From NCBI GenBank assembly GCA_016794765.1, contig JAEUJG010000415.1:1-8577 (forward strand): a stretch of DNA of 8,577 nucleotides, given 5' to 3'. The DNA comes from Spirochaetaceae bacterium. Its GTDB lineage: Bacteria; Spirochaetota; Spirochaetia; Treponematales; Rectinemataceae. The notes beneath the pieces are model-generated. The model saw only the letters and a list, made by a program, of their open reading frames with translations, was not told the DNA's origin and ran no database searches. Position 1 is the first letter of the stretch. Every line of letters begins with the position of its first letter. This document shows, one piece after another, positions 1 to 6,209 of this stretch. A program made the translations under genes and the position numbers.

Positions 1-2051
1 GTCAGCATCGAGGCCCTGATGTCGCCGGAGCGGGCCTCTATGGCGCCGCTCGCGGTCTTGAGCTCCTCCGTGGAGACGACGAGGGCGGCCAGGGCGGAGC
101 CGACCTCGGTCCCGCGCTCCGCAAGGCCGCTCACGCCCGCCAGGACCTCGCGGAAGCTTCCGGCGGCGTGGGCCATGCCCTCGGTCATGGCGCGGATGGA
201 CTGTCCGGCCTCCGCCGCGCCGGCGGCCGTCTCGTCGATCTTCCCGGTGACGGCCTTGAGCTGGCGCGAGATGGTCGCGGCGTTCCCGCCCGTCGTCTCG
301 GCGAGCTTCCGGATCTCGGCGGCGACGACGGCGAAGCCGCGGCCGCGGTCGCCCGCGTGGGCGGCCTCGATGGCGGCGTTCATCGCGAGGAGGTTCGTGC
401 GCTCGGCGACGTCGTTGATGACGCCCGCCATGTCGGCGATGCCCGCCGCGCAGCCGCCGATCTCCCGGACAGCGGCCAGGACGGCGCCTACCGTCGCCTC
501 GCCCTCGCGGGCGCGCAGCGTCAGGGAGTCGGCCTCGGCGCCGCGCTCGCCCGCGAGCCGCGCCAGTTCGCCGAGGCCCGCGACGATGGCCCCGGAGGCC
601 GCCGTGGACTGGCAGACCGCGGCGGACTGCCGCCTGACGAGGTCGCCCACCGCGTCGATGCCTTGGGCGATGCCGGCCACGGCCTCGTCGACCCGGCCGA
701 TGCTCCCGTCGAGGGAGGCGATCTTGCCCTGGAGGGAGCGGACGGTCGCGTCGAGCTCCGTCGCGGTGGCGGAGGCCTCCTCCGAGCTCGCGGCGAGCTC
801 CTCGCCGATGGCGAAGCCGCCCCGTCCGACCTCCTTGAGGCGGACGACGGTCGCCTCGAGCTTGGCGACGAAGGCGTTGAAGTAATCGGCGAGCTCGCCG
901 GTCTCGTCCCGCGAAGCCACGGGGAGGCGGAGGGCCAGGTCGCCTTCGCCCTCCGCGATCTCGCGCAGGGCCGAGGCGGCGCGCCTCACGGGCTCGGCCA
1001 CGAGGCGCGAGGAGAAGAACACGAGGAGGAGCACGAGGACGAGGGCGGCGAGGCCCCAGGCGCCCAGGATGACCGCGAGCCGTCCCGAGCGCGCGTGGAT
1101 CGCCGACTCGGGCACGAAGACGGCGAGGGCCCAGCGCGTGCCCGTCTCGTCGACCGGGAAGCCGCGGACCACGGCGTGATGGGCGACGCCGTCCCGGAGG
1201 ACGGGGCCCTCCCAGTCGGCGCCCGCGGCGGCGCTCTCCTTGAGCTTCGCGAAGCCGGCCGCTCCGTAGCGCGGGGCTTCATCGTCCACCGCCTTGCCGA
1301 GGAGGGCCGGGTCGGCGTGGCCCGCCACCAGGCCGCCGGGCCCGTAAAGGGCCGCGAAGCCGCCGCCCTCGATCTTGATGCGGTCCACGACGGCCTGGAA
1401 GGAGTGTTGGGGCATGTCGATGCCGACGACGCCGGCAAAACCGGCGCGACGGTCGCGAAGCACGGCGATGACGCTCGACTCGAGACGCTCGGGCTCGCCG
1501 TCGGCGTAGCTGTAGAGGTAGGGGCCGACGACCAGGCCCTTCCCCGTGCGCTTGGGGGTCTGGAAGTACTCCGACTCCGCGACCTCGGTCTCCGAGGCGA
1601 TCTTGCGGCTGTAGCCGCCGGCGGACGTTCGGTGCCAGGTGACGTCGAGCCTGCCCGCCTCGTTGCCGAGGGGACCGCCGCGATGGGCGGCGTCGAGGCC
1701 GTCGAGGGCGTCGGTTTCCCAGGTGGTCCAGATGGAAAGATAGTCGGCGTTGCGCTCCAGGAAGGCCAGGACGAGCCGGTCCACGTATTCGCGCCGCCGC
1801 TCCGGCGGATCGCGGTCGGCGTCCTCCAGGATCTGGCCGATCGTCCGCGCGACCGCGAAGGCTTCGCCCACTTCGGCCTGGACGACCGCCGCATAACGCG
1901 CGGCCGTCTCCGCGGCCGTGTCCTCCACGAGGTCCCGGACGAGGGCGGAGGAGCGGAGGTAGACGACGAAAACGAGGATCGCCAGGACGAAGGCGAAGGT
2001 CGCGCCGAAGAGCAACTGGAGCTTGGCGCCGATGCCGAGACGGTGTTTCAT
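1..2051 (-). CDS. Methyl-accepting chemotaxis protein (receptor A), 3' end cut by the window edge
   Basis: Transmembrane chemoreceptor that should bind a small ligand outside the membrane and control CheA/CheW inside. I translated 683 codons; the C-terminus lies beyond base 1. TM1 is about residues 11-31. A double-Cache-type sensor occupies about 40-320, with family signatures DALDGLD (114-120), GRLDVTWHR (133-141), GPYLY (176-180) and FAGVVGID (205-212). TM2 is about 325-347, then HAMP (EGEGDL, 367-372), then a coiled-coil signalling domain with SSEEASAT (about 422-429) and tip ERTNLLAMNAAIEAAHAG from residue 550. The ATG at 2051 is firm: an in-frame TGA lies nine codons upstream (2076-2078) with no other start between, and GGGGA (2056-2060) sits four bases before it. 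It is colinear without net gaps with receptor B upstream, so about 55-80 residues are missing. It has its own promoter (2075-2102). The ligand is unknown. Confidence 0.95.
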   Translation of the reverse strand, partial: MKHRLGIGAKLQLLFGATFAFVLAILVFVVYLRSSALVRDLVEDTAAETAARYAAVVQAEVGEAFAVARTIGQILEDADRDPPERRREYVDRLVLAFLERNADYLSIWTTWETDALDGLDAAHRGGPLGNEAGRLDVTWHRTSAGGYSRKIASETEVAESEYFQTPKRTGKGLVVGPYLYSYADGEPERLESSVIAVLRDRRAGFAGVVGIDMPQHSFQAVVDRIKIEGGGFAALYGPGGLVAGHADPALLGKAVDDEAPRYGAAGFAKLKESAAAGADWEGPVLRDGVAHHAVVRGFPVDETGTRWALAVFVPESAIHARSGRLAVILGAWGLAALVLVLLLVFFSSRLVAEPVRRAASALREIAEGEGDLALRLPVASRDETGELADYFNAFVAKLEATVVRLKEVGRGGFAIGEELAASSEEASATATELDATVRSLQGKIASLDGSIGRVDEAVAGIAQGIDAVGDLVRRQSAAVCQSTAASGAIVAGLGELARLAGERGAEADSLTLRAREGEATVGAVLAAVREIGGCAAGIADMAGVINDVAERTNLLAMNAAIEAAHAGDRGRGFAVVAAEIRKLAETTGGNAATISRQLKAVTGKIDETAAGAAEAGQSIRAMTEGMAHAAGSFREVLAGVSGLAERGTEVGSALAALVVSTEELKTASGAIEARSGDIRASML

Positions 2052-2074
2052 GTTTTCCCCGATCGAGCTGATAT

Positions 2075-2102
2075 ATCATAACTCGACGGTGTAGGCTGTC
2101 AA
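2075..2102 (-). promoter_or_regulatory. Sigma70-type promoter of receptor A
   Basis: On the minus strand, a perfect -35 TTGACA (2097-2102) is followed after 16 bases by -10 TATGAT (2075-2080). The predicted start near 2068 gives a leader of about 17 bases with a GGGGA ribosome site. This lets receptor A be transcribed independently of receptor B, which ends 60 bases upstream of the -35 box. I see no terminator hairpin with a T-run between the two genes, so readthrough from receptor B is also possible. Confidence 0.8.
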
Positions 2103-2161
2103 GGGCGGGCGGCGTCCGGAGCCTCCCCCTCGGCACGCCCCTGGCCCCCCGGCGACCCGAC

Positions 2162-4456
2162 CTAGGCGCCGCCCGGAGTTCCCTCCCCCGCGCCGCCCGG
2201 TGCGCCGTCCCCCGCGCCGCCGATGTCGCCCGCGCAGAGGTCCCCGGTCGTCTTGAAGCGGCCGAGTTCCTCCTCCATGACGCCGACGGAGCGGGAGTTC
2301 TCGATGCCGAGGCGGGACAGGGCCTCGGCCGCGCCGGTCATCTCGTTGATGCCGGCGGCCATCTCGGCGAAGCCCGCGGTGTTCTCGCTCGACAGGCGGG
2401 AGATCGTGAGCATGGAATCGCGGATGACGTCGGAGCGGGCGTCGATGTCGCCGCTCGCGGCCTTGAGCTCCTCGGTCGCCTCGACGAGGGCCGAGAGGGA
2501 GGCGCCGACCTCGGCTCCGCGGCCGGCGAGGCCGTTGAGTCCGCCCAGGACCTCGCGGAAGCTCGCGGCGGCGCGGTCCATGCCCTCGGTCATCGCGCGG
2601 ATGGAGAGGCCGGCCTCCTCGGCCCCGGCGGCCGTCTCGTCGATCTTCCCGGTGACGGTGCGGAGCTGGCGGGAGATGGTCGCGGCGTTCTGGCCGGTGG
2701 CCTCCGCGAGCTTGCGGATCTCGTCGGCGACGACGGCGAAGCCGCGGCCGCGGTCGCCCGCGTGGGCGGCCTCGATGGCCGCGTTCATCGCCAGGAGGTT
2801 GGTGCGCTCGGCGACATCGTTGATGACGCCGGCCATCTCGGCGATGCGCTCGGCGTAGCCGCCGATCTCCTTGACCGCCGCCAGGACGGCGCCGACCGTG
2901 GCCTCGCCCTCGCGGGCGCGGGCGGCGAGGCCGTCGGCCTCGGTGCCGCGCTCGCCGGCCAGGCGGGCCATGTCGCCGAGGCCCGTGACGATGGCCTCGG
3001 ACACGCCCTTGGAGGCGGCGACGGCGGAGACCTGCCGGTCCACGAGGCCGCCCACCGCGTCGATCCGCGTCGAGATGCCCGCGACGGCCTCGTCGACCTT
3101 CCTGATGCTCCCGTCGAGGGAGGCGATCTTCCCCTGGAGGGAACGCACGGTGGCGGCGAGCTGGGCCACGGTCGCCGAAGCCTCCTCCGAGCTCGCGGCG
3201 AGCTCCTCGCCGACGGCGGCGCCGGAGCGCCCAACCTCCTTGAGCCGGGTCACGGTCGCCTCGAGCTTGCAGACGAAGGCGTTGAAGTAGGCGGCGAGCT
3301 CGCCGGTCTCGTCGCCCGAGTCGTCGGCCAGCCGGAGGCGGAGGTCGCCCTCCCCTTCCGCGACGTCCTTGAGCGCGTGTGAAACGCCGCGGATGGGTTT
3401 CACGATGATGCCGGAGGCCGCGAAGACGAGGGCGAGCATCGCGAGCAGCGCGAGGGCGCCGGCGACGAGGAGGACGCGGACGAGCTCCGCCGAGCGGCCG
3501 AGGAAGGCCGCCTCCGGCACGAAGACGGCGAGCTTCCAGCGCGCGTAGCTGTCGCCGATCCGGAAGGGCTTCACCGACACGAGCATCGGCGCGCCGTCGC
3601 GGACCAAGGGCAGCGATTCCTCGACGCCGCTCGTCACGGCCGCCTTGTAGCGCTCGAAGTCCGCGGGGGCGAACATGCCCGCCTCGGCCTCGATGTCGGC
3701 GCCCGCGAGGTTCGAATCGGGATGGGCGGCGACAAGGCCGCCCTTGGAGTAGAGGACGGCGAAGCCCTTGCCGTAGGGGTTCACCGCGCCGATGACGGCC
3801 TGGACGGCGCTGACGGGGATGTCCACGCCGACCACGCCGAGGGCGCGCAGGTCCTGGGTGAAGACGGGCACGACAAAGCTCGTGACGAGGACTTCGGGAA
3901 GTCCCTCGGCGTAGCGCCGCGGATAGGGGCCGAACACGCCGATCTGGAGGGTCTTGGCCGGCTGGACGAAGCGTTCCTCGCCCGTGACCTCGGCCTCGGT
4001 CGGCGTGACGCGGCGGATGACGGAGTCCGCCCCCCGGTACCAGGTGCCGGCGTAGCGGCCGCTCTCGTTGCCCCGCGCCGTGCCGCGGTTCCTGGCGTCG
4101 AGTCCGTCCAGGGCGTCGGGCGACCAGGCGGTCCAGACCGCGGAGAAGCGGTCGTTCTTTTCGAGGGACAGGGCCAGGAGTTCGTCGAGGCGGGCGCGGC
4201 GCTCGGCCGGCGGGGCCTCCAGCGCCGAGCCGGTCAGCTGGGCCAGCGTGGTAGCGACGACGAGCGGCCGTTCGACCGCGTTCTCGGTGACCGCCGCGTA
4301 GCGGGAGGCGGTGTCGGCGGCGGCCTCGGCGAGGAGTTTGCCGAGAAGCCCCGACAGCCGCAGGTTGACGATCAGCACCAAAGCCGCCAAGACGACCGCG
4401 ACGGCCATCCCGATCAGCAGTTGCAGTTTGACCCGGATCGAAGCTCGTAAGCGCAT
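2162..4456 (-). CDS. Methyl-accepting chemotaxis protein (receptor B), complete
   Basis: Complete 764-residue chemoreceptor. TM1 is about residues 11-32. The extracellular double-Cache-type sensor (about 40-320) shows DALDGLD (114-120), GRYAGTWYR (133-141), GPYPRRY (177-183) and GVVGVDIP (207-214). TM2 is about 325-352, HAMP about 350-403 (EGEGDLRLRL), and the cytoplasmic coiled coil runs to about 735 with SSEEASAT (422-429) and tip ERTNLLAMNAAIEAAHAG from 550. About 22 heptads in the first arm would fit the 44H class (inference). The open frame extends to 4570, but I chose ATG 4456: it has AGAGGGG seven bases upstream and gives the same N-terminal layout (basic residues then TM1) as receptor A; the 38 extra residues are basic and unlike a receptor start. 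The C-terminus ends in a Gly-rich octapeptide repeat and carries no CheR-binding pentapeptide. Ligand unknown; amino acids are possible but not shown. Confidence 0.96.
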   Translation of the reverse strand: MRLRASIRVKLQLLIGMAVAVVLAALVLIVNLRLSGLLGKLLAEAAADTASRYAAVTENAVERPLVVATTLAQLTGSALEAPPAERRARLDELLALSLEKNDRFSAVWTAWSPDALDGLDARNRGTARGNESGRYAGTWYRGADSVIRRVTPTEAEVTGEERFVQPAKTLQIGVFGPYPRRYAEGLPEVLVTSFVVPVFTQDLRALGVVGVDIPVSAVQAVIGAVNPYGKGFAVLYSKGGLVAAHPDSNLAGADIEAEAGMFAPADFERYKAAVTSGVEESLPLVRDGAPMLVSVKPFRIGDSYARWKLAVFVPEAAFLGRSAELVRVLLVAGALALLAMLALVFAASGIIVKPIRGVSHALKDVAEGEGDLRLRLADDSGDETGELAAYFNAFVCKLEATVTRLKEVGRSGAAVGEELAASSEEASATVAQLAATVRSLQGKIASLDGSIRKVDEAVAGISTRIDAVGGLVDRQVSAVAASKGVSEAIVTGLGDMARLAGERGTEADGLAARAREGEATVGAVLAAVKEIGGYAERIAEMAGVINDVAERTNLLAMNAAIEAAHAGDRGRGFAVVADEIRKLAEATGQNAATISRQLRTVTGKIDETAAGAEEAGLSIRAMTEGMDRAAASFREVLGGLNGLAGRGAEVGASLSALVEATEELKAASGDIDARSDVIRDSMLTISRLSSENTAGFAEMAAGINEMTGAAEALSRLGIENSRSVGVMEEELGRFKTTGDLCAGDIGGAGDGAPGGAGEGTPGGA
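2165..2221 (-). repeat. 24-bp tandem repeat encoding an octapeptide at the receptor B C-terminus
   Basis: The last 19 codons of receptor B read GGAGDGAP, GGAGEGTP, GGA: two full 8-residue units and a partial third. At DNA level the unit repeats every 24 bases; TCCCCCGCGCCGCC occurs at 2184-2197 and again at 2208-2221, and GCGCCGCCCGG at 2166-2176 and 2190-2200. It lies beyond the conserved signalling coil, so it is probably a flexible tail whose copy number could vary. Confidence 0.8.
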
Positions 4457-4461
4457 CAGTG

Positions 4462-4468
4462 CCCCTCT
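4462..4468 (-). promoter_or_regulatory. Ribosome binding site that fixes the receptor B start
   Basis: Minus-strand AGAGGGG lies about five bases before ATG 4456. The upstream in-frame start at 4570 has no such site and would add 38 residues with no counterpart in receptor A, so this site decides the start. Confidence 0.7.
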
Positions 4469-4535
4469 AGCGAGTGTTTCGGTCGGCTTTCGCCGCCGCC
4501 TTAGGCTCCTCTGGAAGTAGTACCATTTTTTACCA

Positions 4536-4565
4536 TGTATAAAAAATCCCCTCGAACGAGGTCGA
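4536..4565 (-). promoter_or_regulatory. Weak candidate promoter of receptor B
   Basis: On the minus strand, TCGACC (4560-4565, four of six matches to TTGACA) is followed after 18 bases by TATACA (4536-4541, four of six to TATAAT). This is the best sigma70-like pair I found in the 208-base divergent region and it is clearly weaker than the other promoters here. Chemoreceptor genes often use sigma28, but I found no correctly spaced sigma28 site. Confidence 0.3.
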
Positions 4566-4567
4566 TT
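4545..4567. promoter_or_regulatory. Imperfect dyad between divergent receptor B and tdh
   Basis: A palindromic core CCTCG-AA-CGAGG (4550-4561) is flanked by AATC (4545-4548) on the left and GATT (4564-4567) on the right, giving a slightly offset 23-bp dyad. It overlaps the weak receptor B promoter candidate and lies about 50 bases upstream of the tdh -35 box. This is a plausible operator site, but no regulator gene is in the window. Confidence 0.35.
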
Positions 4568-4617
4568 CAACCCGCAAAACGGAGCCCGACTTCGGCCAAC
4601 CGCGCGCAGGCTCGGCC

Positions 4618-4646
4618 TTCACAGCCCCGAAAAACGGCACTATACT
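4618..4646 (+). promoter_or_regulatory. Sigma70-type promoter of tdh
   Basis: TTCACA (4618-4623, five of six) is followed after 17 bases by TATACT (4641-4646, five of six). The predicted start near 4653 leaves only about a dozen leader bases, with the AAGGAG ribosome site (4654-4659) at the very 5' end of the mRNA. Confidence 0.8.
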
Positions 4647-4653
4647 GGTCGAA

Positions 4654-4659
4654 AAGGAG
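4654..4659 (+). promoter_or_regulatory. Ribosome binding site of tdh
   Basis: AAGGAG sits five bases before the ATG at 4665. It is a strong match to the anti-Shine-Dalgarno sequence and supports the MKAL start, which also matches the family N-terminus. Confidence 0.85.
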
Positions 4660-4664
4660 CCCCA

Positions 4665-5690
4665 ATGAAAGCGCTCGTCAAGAAAAGCCCCGAGGTCGGC
4701 CTTTGGATGCAGGAAGTGCCGATGCCCTCCGTCGGCCCGAAAGACCTCCTCATAAAAGTCAAGAAGACCGCCATTTGCGGCACCGATGTCCATATCTACA
4801 AATGGGACGCCTGGTCGCAGCGGACCATCAAGACCCCGATGACGATCGGCCACGAGTTCGTCGGCGAGATAGCCGACATGGGCCGCGAGGTCGTCGGCTG
4901 GAAGGTCGGCGAGCGCGTCTCGGCCGAGGGCCACATCGTTTGCGGCGAATGCCGCGCCTGCAAGGCCGGGAAGCGCCACCTTTGCCCGAACACCAAGGGC
5001 GTCGGAGTCAACCGCGACGGCTGCTTCGCCGAGTATGTCGCCGTTCCCGCCGCGAACGCCTGGCGCGTCCATCCCGCCGTCTCCGACGACGTGGCGGCGA
5101 TCTTCGACCCCTACGGCAACGCGACCCACACCGCCCTCTCCTTCGACATGGTCGGCGAGGACGTCCTCATCACCGGCGCCGGCCCCATCGGCTGCATGGC
5201 CGCGGCCATCTGCCGCCACAACGGCGCGCGCAACGTCGTCATCACCGACGTCAACGACTACCGCCTCTCCCTCGCCAAGAAACTCGGCGCCGACCGCGCC
5301 GTCAACGTGGGCAAGGAAGACCTGAAGAAGGTGATGGACGAACTCGGCATGGTCGGCGGCTTCGACGTGGGCCTCGAGATGTCCGGCAGCCCCCAGGCCT
5401 TCGCCCAAATGCTCGAAAACATGTACAATGGCGGCCGCATCGCCCTCCTCGGCATCATGCCCAACGGCGCCGGCATCGACTGGGACAAGGTCATCTTCAA
5501 GGGCCTCTTCCTCAAGGGCATCTACGGCCGGGAAATTTTCGAGACCTGGTACAAGATGGAGGCCATGATCCGCTCCGGCCTGGACATCAGCCCCGTCATC
5601 ACGCACCGCTTCAAGTTCGACGACTTCCAGAAGGGCTTCGACGCGATGCTTTCGGGAGAATCCGGCAAGGTCGTGCTCAGCCTCGAATAA
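4665..5690 (+). CDS. tdh: L-threonine 3-dehydrogenase (zinc-dependent, NAD+)
   Basis: Cytoplasmic enzyme oxidising L-threonine with NAD+ to 2-amino-3-ketobutyrate, the first step of threonine breakdown to glycine and acetyl-CoA. The protein has 341 residues, the length I recall for E. coli Tdh, and aligns with it end to end from memory. Catalytic zinc ligands are Cys38 (AICGTD), His63 and Glu64 (IGHE). The structural zinc lobe has Cys93, Cys96, Cys99 and Cys107. The Rossmann fold carries GAGPIG (171-176) with Asp195 at the end of the second strand, expected for NAD+ over NADP+. Family signatures include CGTDVHIY, GVGVNR, IFDPYGNA, IFKGLFLKGIYGRE and FQKGFDAM. It is divergent from receptor B and has its own promoter and a strong ribosome site. 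The usual partner kbl (2-amino-3-ketobutyrate CoA ligase) is not adjacent on either side. No key residue is missing. Confidence 0.98.
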   Translation: MKALVKKSPEVGLWMQEVPMPSVGPKDLLIKVKKTAICGTDVHIYKWDAWSQRTIKTPMTIGHEFVGEIADMGREVVGWKVGERVSAEGHIVCGECRACKAGKRHLCPNTKGVGVNRDGCFAEYVAVPAANAWRVHPAVSDDVAAIFDPYGNATHTALSFDMVGEDVLITGAGPIGCMAAAICRHNGARNVVITDVNDYRLSLAKKLGADRAVNVGKEDLKKVMDELGMVGGFDVGLEMSGSPQAFAQMLENMYNGGRIALLGIMPNGAGIDWDKVIFKGLFLKGIYGREIFETWYKMEAMIRSGLDISPVITHRFKFDDFQKGFDAMLSGESGKVVLSLE

Positions 5691-5762
5691 GGGCGAGTCC
5701 GCGTCGAAGCCCAGGGTTGATCGACGAAGGCCTTGGCCTTCGTCGCCGCCGGACGCGAGCCC
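5691..5762 (+). terminator. Structured 3' element after tdh (hairpin without T-run)
   Basis: Directly after the tdh stop is a perfect hairpin: CGACGAAGGC (5722-5731), loop CTTG (5732-5735), GCCTTCGTCG (5736-5745). C(CUUG)G is a known extra-stable tetraloop arrangement. It may be enclosed by CGCGTC (5700-5705) with GACGCG (5752-5757) and GGGC (5691-5694) with GCCC (5759-5762). No T-run follows, so a classic intrinsic terminator is not supported. It could act as a 3' stability element or as a terminator needing Rho. Confidence 0.5.
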
Positions 5763-5785
5763 GGCGCGCGATGCCGTCCGGCGCG

Positions 5786-5817
5786 CCGCGCGGGAATCCA
5801 TGGCGATCCCCGCGCGG
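5786..5817. repeat. Near-perfect 13-bp inverted repeat
   Basis: The left arm (5786-5798) and right arm (5805-5817) pair at 12 of 13 positions, with a single A-C mismatch, around the loop CATGGC. It is the strongest hairpin in this gap after the one immediately behind tdh. No T-run follows on either strand. Confidence 0.7.
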
Positions 5818-5826
5818 TTCGCGGCT

Positions 5827-5860
5827 TGAAATCCCCCCCCTCGCTTCTGGCGGGATTTCA
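5827..5860. repeat. 9-bp perfect inverted repeat with C-tract
   Basis: TGAAATCCC (5827-5835) pairs with GGGATTTCA (5852-5860). The left arm runs into eight consecutive C (5833-5840). It is the most AT-containing hairpin in the gap and is followed by TATTAT (5864-5869), for which I found no matching -35 box at a workable distance. Confidence 0.6.
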
Positions 5861-6171
5861 GGGTATTATCCATCGGTGCCCCGCGCGGCGCCGGGGATTC
5901 CCCCGCTGGCGAGGGTTGCGCGGCGGTTCCGCGGCGCCCCGCGCCCGGTATGGGTGGGCGGAGGAAGCGCGGACAGGAGTGCGGCACCGCCGCCCCTCCG
6001 CCGACCGGCCCGCCGATCCGCGGCGCGGCGCGCGGCCCCGGAGCCCGGATGGGGCATAAAGAAGCGCCGAAGCGCGGGCGACCGGGGGATCGCGGCCGAC
6101 CAAGCGTCCGGAGTTGGGCCTTTGCGGGCCATCCCGCGCGCCGGAGAACCAGCAACGCGAAAGCGCCCGTA

Positions 6172-6200
6172 TTGAGGCGCCATAATTCCAGAGCTATAGT
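6172..6200 (+). promoter_or_regulatory. Sigma70-type promoter of the Rsm22-family gene
   Basis: TTGAGG (6172-6177, four of six) is followed after exactly 17 bases by TATAGT (6195-6200, five of six). The predicted start near 6207 is almost on the GTG start codon at 6210. A second possible -10, CATAAT (6181-6186), would start RNA near 6193 and leave the GAAGG site in the leader, but it has no good -35 box. Confidence 0.65.
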
Positions 6201-6205
6201 GAAGG
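6201..6205 (+). promoter_or_regulatory. Ribosome binding site supporting the GTG start of the Rsm22-family gene
   Basis: GAAGG lies four bases before GTG 6210 and is the only Shine-Dalgarno-like motif near any in-frame start. It would lie just upstream of the transcript end if the TATAGT box is used, so either the upstream CATAAT box is used or translation starts leaderless or at ATG 6309. Confidence 0.5.
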
Positions 6206-6209
6206 TACC

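Larger units (their letters stand above)
5763..6171. other. Gene-free, GC-rich intergenic region with several inverted repeats
   Basis: No open frame here resembles a protein; the ones present are Arg/Pro/Ala-rich shadows. Inverted repeats seen: CCGCGCGGGAATC (5786-5798) with GATCCCCGCGCGG (5805-5817), 12 of 13 pairs and a 6-base loop; TGAAATCCC (5827-5835) with GGGATTTCA (5852-5860); CCCCG (5879-5883) with CGGGG (5892-5896); and GGCGGAGG (5957-5964) with CCTCCGCC (5995-6002), enclosing GCGGC/GCCGC (5981-5985, 5989-5993). CCCCGCGCGG recurs at 5808-5817 and 5879-5888. I cannot match this to a known RNA family. It may be an unrecognised structured RNA, a palindromic repeat cluster or degraded sequence. 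Confidence 0.5.

Noticed and set aside
311..345. Receptor A has Ala where receptor B has Asp in the VVA-D-EIR segment near the tip
   Set aside because: This position varies among functional receptors (Gly in E. coli Tsr), so it is not evidence of a defect.
168..2081. Open frame of 637 codons on the plus strand across receptor A
   Set aside because: It is antisense to a clear chemoreceptor with intact domains; its product is Gly/Ala/Asp/Glu/Arg-rich without family motifs. Third-position GC keeps the opposite strand open.
4474..4505. Possible sigma28 promoter (TAAG followed by GCCGACCG) before receptor B
   Set aside because: The spacing is about 12 bases instead of about 15 and the -35 match is poor.
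4457..4570. Longer N-terminus of receptor B starting at 4570
   Set aside because: It adds 38 mostly basic residues with no counterpart in receptor A, while ATG 4456 has a strong ribosome site.
5957..6002. RNase P RNA-like string GAGGAAGCGCGGACAGG
   Set aside because: Only a short resemblance to the conserved region; the other conserved RNase P blocks are missing and the gap is not arranged like that RNA.
5733..6103. Small open frames on both strands in the gap after tdh (108 and 81 codons)
   Set aside because: Composition is Arg/Pro/Ala/Gly-rich, no ribosome site, and they run through the inverted repeats. They look like chance frames in high GC.
4535..6175. Plus-strand open frame of 546 codons overlapping tdh and the gap
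   Set aside because: It is another frame of tdh extended through GC-rich intergenic sequence; Arg/Pro-rich with no motifs.
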